From JBCCGI01 sp039029355 (GTDB lineage: Bacteria; Planctomycetota; UBA1135; GCA-002686595): 64,000 bases of DNA. The stretch covers positions 80,143 through 144,142 of the forward strand of contig JBCCGI010000012.1 of the NCBI GenBank assembly GCA_039029355.1. Reading direction: 5' to 3'. The notes under the pieces are model-generated. The model was not told the DNA's origin, searched no databases, and was given only the letters and a program-made list of their open reading frames with translations. The position numbers and the translations under genes were made by a program. Shown here one piece after another: positions 26,967 to 34,474 of the stretch; positions within the stretch are counted from its first letter, which is position 1, and each line of letters opens with the position of its first letter.

Positions 26967-27083
26967 CGCCAACCTAAACCCCGCCTGAGAGGCCGCAAGG
27001 GGCATTTCGGGCGCAAATTCAGGCTCGCCTGATCTAATCTGATCTCACTGTTCCCACATCACCGACCCGGAGCACAGATCCCG

Positions 27084-28379
27084 ATGGAGCACGACACGAC
27101 GGGCGCGGAAGGACCGCCTGCGCCCCCCGGCGAGGGCGCCCTGACGGCGACCGAGACCCTGCGCGTGGAGCGGGTTGCGAAGCGCCTGCTCGGCGAGCTG
27201 CGCCGCCTGTGCCGCTACGCGGAGCCGGAGCAGCGCGGAGGCAGCGCGCTCGCCCGCACCCTGCGTCTGGACCGCAGCACCTGCCAGCGCGTGACCTCCG
27301 CCCTCGCGGCGGACGACGAAGGCGTGGCCGCCGTGCTCGCGCTGCCCGGCCCCGACGCATGCCGGGCCTTCGTCGAGGCGTGCGGCGCGCTCGAGGCCTC
27401 CGACGAAGACGTCGAGTCCGCGCTCCAAGCGTGCGCCGACTATCACGCGCTCGTGCGCGAGATCGGCCGCAGCAAGGCCGGGCTCACGCGCCGCCTCGAA
27501 GCGAGCCGGGCGGACTCCCGGCACGCGGCCGCGCGCGGGCCGCTCTCCCCCGCCGAGTACACCCGTGCGCGCGAGCGCCACTTCGCCGCGTCGGCCGAGC
27601 TCGCGGGTCGCTGGTCCGAGCTTCACTCCTACGTGTGGTGCTACCGACCGGATCCGGAAGACGCCGCGCGCGTCCAGGCGATCGGTGGCTTCCTGCTCGG
27701 CGGTCACGAGTCGCGCATCGAGGCCGTGCCGCTGCTCCTGTCGGCCGGCTTCGAGAAGAGCTATCCCGGCGGCGACCGGCTCTTCTCGACGCTCTCCGCG
27801 ACCGAGATCGGAGCCGACGCCCGGCACGTGCTGCTGCCCGACCTCTCGTCAAGCCCGCTCCCGCGCATCACGGCCCGCCAGCGCGAAGAGACCATCGAGT
27901 ATCTCGTCAGCACCGACGAGACGTCGCGCGGCAGGCCGACCGACATCGCGATGGCCCACCGCGCGACGCTGTCCATGACGCACCCGGCCGCCGAGGACCC
28001 GCCGATCCTGGAGGTCTGGTACATGTCGACCTACCCCACCCAGCACCTGATCCTGGACGTGTACCTCGACGCCGCGCTCGCCCGCAGCTGCATGCCTTCG
28101 GTCGCGCTGCACGGGCACTCCACGCACCTGGTCACGGTCGAGGAGCGCTGGAACACCGAGCTTCCCCAGCGCCCTCCGCTGCGCCTGCTCCCGCGCGGCG
28201 TGGAGGATGCCGGCTCGACGCGTTCTCCGCGCCAGCCCGAGCTCGTCCGCGCGCTGCTGCAGGGCGCGGGCTGGTCGGAGAACGGGCTGATCGGCTACCG
28301 CTGCGAGATCGAGTACCCGATCTGGCGCGTGGGACACCTCATGGTCTTCCGCTTCGACCCCCTCGATCCGGCACGCTAA
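27084..28379 (+). CDS. Unrecognised cytoplasmic protein with HTH-like N-terminus
   Basis: 431 residues, no signal peptide or membrane segment. Residues ~20-75 are helical and contain an HTH-like unit (RGGSALARTLRLDRSTCQRVTSAL). Middle helices (EASDEDVESALQACADYHALVREIGRSKAGLTRR, quoted in two parts of the chain) lead to a mixed alpha/beta half with LHSYVWCYRPDP, EVWYMSTYPTQHLILDVYLD and LIGYRCEIEYPIWRVGHLMVF. I recognise no family. The HTH-like start and the phased CTGATCT sites just upstream make an autoregulated transcription factor possible, but that is inference. Confidence 0.6.
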   Translation: MEHDTTGAEGPPAPPGEGALTATETLRVERVAKRLLGELRRLCRYAEPEQRGGSALARTLRLDRSTCQRVTSALAADDEGVAAVLALPGPDACRAFVEACGALEASDEDVESALQACADYHALVREIGRSKAGLTRRLEASRADSRHAAARGPLSPAEYTRARERHFAASAELAGRWSELHSYVWCYRPDPEDAARVQAIGGFLLGGHESRIEAVPLLLSAGFEKSYPGGDRLFSTLSATEIGADARHVLLPDLSSSPLPRITARQREETIEYLVSTDETSRGRPTDIAMAHRATLSMTHPAAEDPPILEVWYMSTYPTQHLILDVYLDAALARSCMPSVALHGHSTHLVTVEERWNTELPQRPPLRLLPRGVEDAGSTRSPRQPELVRALLQGAGWSENGLIGYRCEIEYPIWRVGHLMVFRFDPLDPAR

Positions 28380-28459
28380 GAACCGGTGCACCGATCCGGT
28401 CGGGCCGGCTCGCCGCAGGGAATCCACGAGAGAGCCTGAACCGCGGGCACGCCGCGGCA

Positions 28460-28490
28460 GAGCACTTGGGCCGCCCCCAAAGGAGTGCTC
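28460..28490 (+). promoter_or_regulatory. Hairpin pairing over a GTG start
   Basis: GAGCACT at 28460-28466 is complementary to AGTGCTC at 28484-28490. The latter contains the GTG start at 28485 and the end of the AAAGGA purine tract. The structure would hide both ribosome site and start codon. Confidence 0.45.
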
Positions 28491-29150
28491 AACAAGCCGC
28501 GATTCGCCCCTCGCCTGCTCGCATCCCTCCTCGCCCTTAGCTGCCTACCGGCGGTGCCCGCGGCCCAGATGTCGATCGCATCGGGTCTACGGCCGAAGCC
28601 GACGCTCGGCGCGCCCAACGGCATGGCCACGGTCAGCGTGCAGGACCTGGTCTTGATCGCACAGACGGCCGTCAACGACTGCGTCTCGTCGGTGAGCACG
28701 GCGGATGGCTGGGAAATCCGCGTCGACATGCAGGAGCGTCTCGGCGCTCCGGATCCGGACCCCGACGACCCGGTCCTGCCCCGCACCTTCCCCGAGGACC
28801 GTACGACCTGGCTCGACGCCTCGGGAGAGCTGATCACGCACGCGAACACGTCGTTCGAATACAACGACAACCCGATCGGCACGATCGACCTCTACATCGA
28901 CGGCCCGCTCGCGCCGCCGCCGCCCCAGGGCTGTGGTTGCGGGTGCAACGAGGCGGGCTGCAAGTGCGGGGCACCAGCGCCGGGCAACAACGTCGGTGAC
29001 TCAGGCTTCTGGGCCACCACGCTGTCGACGGGAGGCTGCGCCATCGCCGGCGCGACGGCGGTGGAGACGGTCGTGGCAGGCCCCGCGGCCTGGGCGACGA
29101 CCGGGTCGATCTTGGCGATCTGCGGCGCGGTGGTCTACCTCTTCCGGTAG
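28485..29150 (+). CDS. Small secreted or membrane-anchored protein with Gly/Cys cluster
   Basis: 221 residues from GTG, with a signal peptide (LNKPRFAPRLLASLLALSC...PAAQ). The mid part is acidic and Pro-rich (GAPDPDPDDPVLPRTFPEDR). Near residues 147-162 a Pro tract leads to a Cys cluster (PQGCGCGCNEAGCKCGAP) that could bind metal or crosslink. The C-terminus is hydrophobic (AAWATTGSILAICGAVVYLFR) and may anchor it. I recognise no family. A GC-rich hairpin follows at 29220-29248. The GTG is chosen because the signal peptide begins there; spacing to the purine tract is unusually short. Confidence 0.6.
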   Translation: MLNKPRFAPRLLASLLALSCLPAVPAAQMSIASGLRPKPTLGAPNGMATVSVQDLVLIAQTAVNDCVSSVSTADGWEIRVDMQERLGAPDPDPDDPVLPRTFPEDRTTWLDASGELITHANTSFEYNDNPIGTIDLYIDGPLAPPPPQGCGCGCNEAGCKCGAPAPGNNVGDSGFWATTLSTGGCAIAGATAVETVVAGPAAWATTGSILAICGAVVYLFR

Positions 29151-29219
29151 CCGCGAAGCACGCCCGGGTCGCGGGCCGGCGATCCGGACAAGGCGGAGCC
29201 GACCTCATAGCTGCATAGG

Positions 29220-29248
29220 AGGCCGGCCCCGCTCTGCGTGGGGGCCGG
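29220..29248 (+). terminator. GC-rich hairpin after the small secreted gene
   Basis: GGCCGGCCCC pairs with GGGGGCCGG across a ~9-nt loop (GCTCTGCGT). It lies between the stop at 29150 and the start at 29327. There is no clear U-tract, so termination efficiency is uncertain. Confidence 0.5.
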
Positions 29249-29326
29249 GCGACTCGTCTCGCGCCGGGCGATCGGATACAACCTCGGCAAGTCGCCGCCG
29301 ACCGAGACCCCGAAGACACCGCAGCC

Positions 29327-30388
29327 GTGCTGATCAAACCCCGCTACTCCCCGGGCGATGTGCTCCGCTGGACGCGCATCGAGATCGTCCTCTTCTTTTC
29401 CTACGCGCTCGTCGTCACCGCGCTCTACGAGCTCGTCGGGCTGGAGTTCCTTCACCTGCCCTGGGCGCCGGTGGCCGTCGTCGGCACCGCGGTCGCCTTC
29501 ATCGTGGGCTTCCAGAACAACGCCGCCTACGGCCGGATCTGGGAGGCGCGCAAGATCTGGGGCGGGATCGTCAACGCCTCGCGGTCGTTCGCGATGCGCG
29601 TGCAGGACTGCGTGACCGCGGAGCGGGCGCGCGAGCCGGTGACCGAGGAGGAGCTCGCCGAGCACCGACGCGTGCTGCTCTACCGGCACATCTCGTGGCT
29701 GACGGCGCTGCGGCACACGATGCGGCAGCCGCGGCCCTGGGAGACGTCCGACGACCACCCGACCAACCGCGAATGGTCGGAGTTCACCAACACGCCGGAG
29801 CGCGCGCTGTCGCTCGAGGAGGAGCTCGCCCCGACGCTTCCCGAGGAGGACCGCGCCAAGGTCATGGCGAGCACCAACCGCCCGGCGGCGCTCCTGTTCG
29901 CCCAGTCGCGCCACCTGCGGATGCTGGAAGAACGCGGCCTCGTGTGGGAGTTCGCGTTCCTCGAGCTGCAGCAGAACCTCCAGACGCTCTTCGAGCTCCA
30001 GGGGAAGTCGGAGCGCATCAAGAACTTCCCCTACCCGCGGCAGTACGCGACGCTCTCCTACGAGTTCGTGCGGCTCTTCCTGGTGTTCCTGCCCTTTGCC
30101 GCGATCCCCGAGTTCGCGCGCATCGGAGCCGAGCTCACCGCGAACGGCTCGTCGGCCGGCTCCTGGTTCCCGTGGCTGGCGGCCCCGTTCTCGCTGGTGA
30201 TGTCGTGGATCTTCTACGTGATGGAGCGCATCGGACGCGTGGGCGAGAACCCGTTCGAGGGCTCGCCCAACGACGTGCCGATCTCGACCATCGCGCGCGG
30301 GATCGAGATCGACCTGCGCGAGATGATGGGCGAGGACGAAGAGCGCGTGCCCGCGCCGCTCGAGGCCAACTGCCAGGTGCAGATGTAG
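29327..30388 (+). CDS. Bestrophin/YneE-family anion channel-like membrane protein
   Basis: 353 residues from GTG. The layout matches bacterial bestrophins: helices TRIEIVLFFSYALVVTALYEL and PVAVVGTAVAFIVGFQNNAAYGR. The latter leads into the family pattern R-x-x-E-A-R-x-x-W-G-x-x-V-N-x-S-R (YGRIWEARKIWGGIVNASRS). C-terminal helices FVRLFLVFLPFAAIP and WLAAPFSLVMSWIFYVMERIG are followed by ENPFEGSPNDVPISTIARGIEIDLREMMG, the conserved bestrophin end (quoted in part). These proteins form pentameric chloride or cation channels in the inner membrane. It stands alone, separated from the next operon by an interrupted palindrome. Confidence 0.85.
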   Translation: MLIKPRYSPGDVLRWTRIEIVLFFSYALVVTALYELVGLEFLHLPWAPVAVVGTAVAFIVGFQNNAAYGRIWEARKIWGGIVNASRSFAMRVQDCVTAERAREPVTEEELAEHRRVLLYRHISWLTALRHTMRQPRPWETSDDHPTNREWSEFTNTPERALSLEEELAPTLPEEDRAKVMASTNRPAALLFAQSRHLRMLEERGLVWEFAFLELQQNLQTLFELQGKSERIKNFPYPRQYATLSYEFVRLFLVFLPFAAIPEFARIGAELTANGSSAGSWFPWLAAPFSLVMSWIFYVMERIGRVGENPFEGSPNDVPISTIARGIEIDLREMMGEDEERVPAPLEANCQVQM

Positions 30389-30457
30389 GCCGGCCGCCCA
30401 CAAGATCGCTTCTCGCGCCTGGGACGGGAGCGTCGCGCGAGGGGCTTTCGAGGGCTA

Positions 30458-30481
30458 ACCCTAGGCCCGCGCAGCTAGGGT
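30458..30481. promoter_or_regulatory. Interrupted palindrome ACCCTAG-N10-CTAGGGT
   Basis: Perfect 7-bp arms at 30458-30464 and 30475-30481 with a 10-bp spacer, 86 bp upstream of the first start of the oxidase/methyltransferase/dioxygenase operon. The half-site spacing equals about one and a half helical turns, fitting a dimeric regulator. No regulator gene is adjacent. Confidence 0.45.
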
Positions 30482-30566
30482 AGCCCCGTGGTCGTCGTTC
30501 GCGCCGCGCACCGTGCGCGGCGGTCGGCGAACCCGAGAGAAGCTCGGCGCAGGCAGGCCCCCGCCC

Positions 30567-31406
30567 ATGGTCCCCGTCTCCCACCCCTCCGGCAGCACCG
30601 CGGCGCCGGCGGGCTCCAACCTCTGGCTCGAATCCCTCCTCAGCGAGGCCCGCGCGCACCGCGCGGTGCAGCACCCGTTCCTCCGCGCGCTGGCCGACGG
30701 GGCGTTCGGCGTACGGACGCATGCGGCGGCCCGCGCGCTCGGGCACGCGTACGCCGGCTACTCGCAGTGGTTCCCGCGCTACCTGCGCGCGCTGATCGCA
30801 CGCATGCCCGCGGAGGACTACCGCGACCTCCTGCGGCGCAACCTCGACGAGGAGCAGGGCCACCTGGACCCCGCCGACCGCGAGGTGTTGGCGTCGATGG
30901 GGATCGACCCGTGCGACGTCGAGGGCGTGCCGCACCCCGAGCTCTTCCGGCGCTTCTGCGTGGCGATCGGCCTCGCGGAGGCCGACCTGGCTCAGCCTCC
31001 GCTCCCCACCATCGAGTGGCGCGCCGGCTTCCTCGGCGCAATGCGCGCCGGAACCCCGGCCTTCGGCGTCGGCGCGTTGGGACTCGGCACCGAGTCGATC
31101 GTCGCCACGGTCTACACCCTGGTGATCCGCGGGCTGGAGCGCGTCGAGGGGCTCTCGCGGCGCGACCGGATCTTCTTCGACCTCCATTGCTACGTCGACG
31201 ACCAGCACCAAAAGGACTTGCTCGCGATCGCGCAGGAACTCGCGCAGGAGCCCGCGGGCGCCGCCGAGGTCGAGCACGGCCTGCGCCTCGCCCTCGCGCT
31301 GCGCGAGGAGTTCTTCGACGCGCTCCACGAGAGCTGCCTGCCGCACCCGGAGCTGCTCGACGCTCCGCCCACCACCACCGACGCCGACGAGGTGCCCCGT
31401 GACTGA
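30567..31406 (+). CDS. Haem-oxygenase-like diiron oxidase (iron-containing redox enzyme family)
   Basis: 279 residues, all-helical, of the TenA/PqqC-like Haem_oxygenas_2 fold. Helices carry candidate iron ligands: Glu and His in NLDEEQGHLD near residue 93-100, Glu in GLGTESIVATVYTLV near 174, and Asp/His in FDLHCYVDDQHQKDLL near 203-218. This E/H then E then D-x3-H arrangement is that of HDO enzymes, which perform oxidative C-C or C-N chemistry in natural-product pathways. The ATG at 30567 is chosen because homology-like content starts soon after; upstream residues are basic. Its end overlaps the next gene by 8 bp, so a three-gene operon is likely. The substrate is unknown. Confidence 0.75.
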   Translation: MVPVSHPSGSTAAPAGSNLWLESLLSEARAHRAVQHPFLRALADGAFGVRTHAAARALGHAYAGYSQWFPRYLRALIARMPAEDYRDLLRRNLDEEQGHLDPADREVLASMGIDPCDVEGVPHPELFRRFCVAIGLAEADLAQPPLPTIEWRAGFLGAMRAGTPAFGVGALGLGTESIVATVYTLVIRGLERVEGLSRRDRIFFDLHCYVDDQHQKDLLAIAQELAQEPAGAAEVEHGLRLALALREEFFDALHESCLPHPELLDAPPTTTDADEVPRD

Positions 31407-32157
31407 GACCACCCGCTCGATCTACGACCGCTCGGCCGCGCGCTGGCGCCGCGACGAGCCGGTGCTCCTGTCCGACTACACCGCGCGCCCCTTCCTGCTC
31501 GACTGGTGCGAGCCCGTCCGCGGGCAGCGGATCCTCGACCTCGGCTGCGGCGAGGGCTACGTCGCGCGCCAGCTCGCCGAGCGCGGCGCGGGCGAGGTGG
31601 TCGGCGTCGACCTCTCGCCCAAGATGATCGAGGGCGCGCTGGCTCAGCGCCCGGGCGAGCCGGGCGCGCCGACGTCGTTCTCGGTCGGCGACTCGTCCGA
31701 CCTGTCGCGCTTCGAGGACGCCTCGTTCGACGTCGTGCTGTGCGTCTTCCTCTTCAACTACCTCGACGTCCGCAGCACGCGCCGCACGATGGCCGAGGCG
31801 GCGCGGGTGCTGCGGCCGCGCGGACGCTTCCTGTTCTCGATCCCGCACCCCATGCTGCCGTTCGTCCGCGAGGAGCGGGCGCCCTTCTACTTCGCGCGCG
31901 GACAGCACGGCTACTTCTCGGGCACCGACGCGGTGCTCGAAGGCAAGATCTGGCGCCGCGACGGCGACGCGGTCCCGGTGCGGTGCGTGCACAAGCCGCT
32001 CGAGGTCTACTTCGAGGCGCTGGCCGCCGCCGGCTTCGACGCCCTGCCGCGGATGAAGGAGCTGCGCGTCACCGACGAGCACCTCGCGCTCGACCCCGAC
32101 TTCTTCGGGGCGCTGCGCGACGAGCCGCTGCACCTGGCGCTCCAGGTGCGCCGCTAG
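31399..32157 (+). CDS. Class I SAM-dependent methyltransferase
   Basis: 252 residues from a GTG that overlaps the diiron-oxidase gene by 8 bp. Motif I is RILDLGCGEGYVARQLAERG near 45-63, with VVGVDLSPKMIEGA (motif post I). DVVLCVFLFNYLDV and AARVLRPRGRFLFSIPHPML follow as motifs II/III. The sequence resembles small-molecule methyltransferases of the Methyltransf_11/25 type. The GYFSGTDAVLEG and VHKPLEVYFEALAAAGFD segments form the substrate-facing insertion. Flanked by an HDO-type oxidase and a 2OG dioxygenase, it probably methylates an intermediate of a small secondary metabolite or modified amino acid. Confidence 0.85.
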   Translation: MTETTRSIYDRSAARWRRDEPVLLSDYTARPFLLDWCEPVRGQRILDLGCGEGYVARQLAERGAGEVVGVDLSPKMIEGALAQRPGEPGAPTSFSVGDSSDLSRFEDASFDVVLCVFLFNYLDVRSTRRTMAEAARVLRPRGRFLFSIPHPMLPFVREERAPFYFARGQHGYFSGTDAVLEGKIWRRDGDAVPVRCVHKPLEVYFEALAAAGFDALPRMKELRVTDEHLALDPDFFGALRDEPLHLALQVRR

Positions 32158-32166
32158 CCCGGAGGG

Positions 32167-33060
32167 ATGGCGAGGACGGGGCACACATCGACGCTCGCCC
32201 GCCGGAGCGATGCGCTCGTGCTCGGCCCCGCCGCGCACGGCGAGCTGGACCGCCTCGGCGTGCAGGCTCCCGAGCGGCTGCTCGAAACCCGCCCCGAGCT
32301 GCCGGCGGTGGCCGACCTGGCGGCGCGGGTCGCCGCACGGGTACGGGGCCCCAGCGGGATGGCGCTGGTGCGCGCGGCCGAGCTCGCGCCGCGCGTCCAG
32401 CGGCTCGCCTTCGCCGCGCTGGGGCTCGCGATCGCGGAGCCGATCCTGCGCTACGGGCTGCTGTACGCGGTGCACGACCGCGGCGGCTCGTACCGCGAGT
32501 CGGCCATCCCGGTCAGCAAGACCCGCGCGGCGACCGGCTTCCACACCGACAGCAGCGCGTGGAACTGCGTGCCCGGCGTGGTGGCCCTCCTGTGCGAGCG
32601 GCCGAGCCCCGCCGGCGGCGCGTCGCGCGTAACGCACGCCGAGCGCGCGTGCGCGTGGCTGGCCGAGCGCGATCCCGCTGCCCTCGCACAGCTGCGGCGG
32701 AGCTACGTGCGCGACGTCGTCACGCCCGGCGCCGAGCGCACGGCCGCAGCCCTGCGCCGCAACCGCTTCCCCGTGGTCGCGCTGGAGCCCGACTTCCAGC
32801 TCCGCTACATGCGCTACTGGATCGAGAAGGGCCACGAGCGCGCCGGCGAGCCGCTCGACGCCGACGCGCTGCGCGCCTTCGACGCGCTGGACGCCGCCCT
32901 GGCGCGGCCCGCGTGGAGCGCGCGCTTTCGGCTGGAGGCGGGCGACATGCTCTTCCTCGACAACCGCCGCCTCGCCCACGGCCGCGAGGCCTACGCCGAC
33001 TCCCCGGGCGACGGCCGGCTGCTGTGGCGGCTGTGGCTCGACGAGCGGGCGCGGACCTAG
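32167..33060 (+). CDS. TauD/TfdA-type Fe(II)/2-oxoglutarate dioxygenase
   Basis: 297 residues, 9 bp after the methyltransferase stop. Metal and cosubstrate residues are visible: SKTRAATGFHTDSSAWN with the H-x-D pair at His126-Asp128, the distal His in FLDNRRLAHGREAY near 270, and Arg in RLLWRLWLDE near 285. The pattern is that of the clavaminate-synthase/TauD superfamily, whose members hydroxylate, desaturate or cyclise amino acids and related small molecules. Together with its two upstream partners it makes a compact three-enzyme tailoring operon. No carrier protein, NRPS or ligase is next to it. Confidence 0.82.
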   Translation: MARTGHTSTLARRSDALVLGPAAHGELDRLGVQAPERLLETRPELPAVADLAARVAARVRGPSGMALVRAAELAPRVQRLAFAALGLAIAEPILRYGLLYAVHDRGGSYRESAIPVSKTRAATGFHTDSSAWNCVPGVVALLCERPSPAGGASRVTHAERACAWLAERDPAALAQLRRSYVRDVVTPGAERTAAALRRNRFPVVALEPDFQLRYMRYWIEKGHERAGEPLDADALRAFDALDAALARPAWSARFRLEAGDMLFLDNRRLAHGREAYADSPGDGRLLWRLWLDERART

Positions 33061-33195
33061 CTGACCCGGCCGCGCGCCGACCCGGCCGCGCGAGGAAACG
33101 GGCAGAACGGTGGCAGCCGAGGCCGGCGCCCTGCGCCCCGGAGAGGGAACCCATTCCCCTTCTTCATCCGGCCTCCTGCCGACCCGGTCTCCGCC

Positions 33196-34413
33196 ATGAG
33201 AACCCTACACCGCCTCGCTTTCGCCCTCGCCCCGCTCTCCCTCGCCGCTCCGCTGAGCGCGCAGGCCGTGCTCGTCGTCGACGCGGCCGGAGGTCCGGGC
33301 TCCGACTACACCGCGCTGCAGCCCGCGCTGAACGCCGCTCAGGACGGCGACCTGGTGCTCGTGCGCGGCGGCACGTACGACGCCGCCTCCGCCCAGGGCA
33401 AGGGCCTGACCATCGCGGCGGCGGAGGGCGCCTCGCCGCTGATCCGCGCCGCGATGCCGTCGCAGGCCGGGCTCGCCTTCTGGGAGATCCCCGCCGGGAG
33501 CACGGTCGAGCTGCGCGGCCTGCGGCTGCGCGGCACGCCCGGCCTCTGGGTCTGGGGCAGCGCGGGCCCGGCCCTCATCGACGACTGCGAGCTCGAGGCC
33601 CAGTGCTTCTTCGGCTCGTCGAACAACGCCGCGCTCGTCGTGGACGAGTCCGAGGTCGTCGTCACGGCGAGCGAGCTGACCGGCGCGAGCGCGTGCGCCA
33701 ACCAGCCCGCCGGGCTGCGCGTCCGCGGCGGGCGGGCGCACGTGTTCGGTGGCGAGGTCGACGGCGTGGGCTTCGGCGCCAACGCGCTCGAGCTGAGCGG
33801 GACGAGCTTCGCCTACGTCGCCGGCACCGCGCTGGTCGGCGGTGACGGCGCGGATGCGTACGGCTCCGGGCTCGCCTGCTCGCCGGGCACCGACGGCGGG
33901 GCCGCGCTCTGGCTCAAGCAGACCGCGGCGGGCAGCCCGCACGCGGTGACGCGCGACGTCGCGCTCCTGCCCGGCTCGAAGGGGGCGGCCGCGCCGGCGT
34001 GCCCCGGGGGCGAGCACGGCGTGCCGGTCGAGGTCCACGGCGCGGCGACGCATCAGAGCGAGGCGGGCGCCAGCTACGGGCTGGCGGTCGACTCCCCCGT
34101 CGCCGCGGGCGCGCCGTTCGACCTCACGCTCGAGGGCGAGCCGGGCGACGTCGCGCTCGTGCTCTACTCCGAGGCCTTCGCGCCGGCCTACCTTCCGTCG
34201 CTCGCCGCGTCCGCGGCGCCCTCGCTCGCGGCGCTGATCGTCAGCCCGCCGGCCGTCGTCGGCGCCGGCGGCGAGCTCGCGGTGTCGGCGACGCTCGGGC
34301 TGCCGCCCTCGCAGGCCTTCCTGCGCCTCGCGGTGCAGGGCGTGCTGGTCCAGCCCGACGGGCTGTCGCTGTCCGCGCCGCGCAGCGTGCTGGTGACGGC
34401 GCCCGGCGTGTAG
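33196..34413 (+). CDS. Secreted beta-helix protein with C-terminal beta-sandwich tail
   Basis: 405 residues with a signal peptide (MRTLHRLAFALAPLSLAAPLSAQ). The mature start VVDAAGGPGSDYTALQPALNAAQDGDLVLV is the entry strand of a right-handed parallel beta-helix (given here as one pattern in two parts). Later turns include RGLRLRGTPGLWVWG and LIDDCELEAQCFFGSSNNAAL. The last ~110 residues (YGLAVDSPVAAGAPFDLTL to APRSVLVTAPG) form a tail resembling, more distantly, the C-terminal domains of three other secreted proteins in the window. Function unknown; probably cell-surface. Confidence 0.72.
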   Translation: MRTLHRLAFALAPLSLAAPLSAQAVLVVDAAGGPGSDYTALQPALNAAQDGDLVLVRGGTYDAASAQGKGLTIAAAEGASPLIRAAMPSQAGLAFWEIPAGSTVELRGLRLRGTPGLWVWGSAGPALIDDCELEAQCFFGSSNNAALVVDESEVVVTASELTGASACANQPAGLRVRGGRAHVFGGEVDGVGFGANALELSGTSFAYVAGTALVGGDGADAYGSGLACSPGTDGGAALWLKQTAAGSPHAVTRDVALLPGSKGAAAPACPGGEHGVPVEVHGAATHQSEAGASYGLAVDSPVAAGAPFDLTLEGEPGDVALVLYSEAFAPAYLPSLAASAAPSLAALIVSPPAVVGAGGELAVSATLGLPPSQAFLRLAVQGVLVQPDGLSLSAPRSVLVTAPGV

Positions 34414-34433
34414 CGGACACGCGACGGGGACGC

Positions 34434-34465
34434 GGCCGGACGACGCCGCGCGGCGTCGCCCGGCC
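34434..34465. terminator. Bidirectional terminator hairpin
   Basis: GGCCGG-A-CGACGCC (34434-34447) pairs with GGCGTCG-C-CCGGCC (34452-34465) around a GCGC loop. It separates the convergent beta-helix and haem-peroxidase genes. Confidence 0.75.
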
Positions 34466-34474
34466 CCCGCGCGC

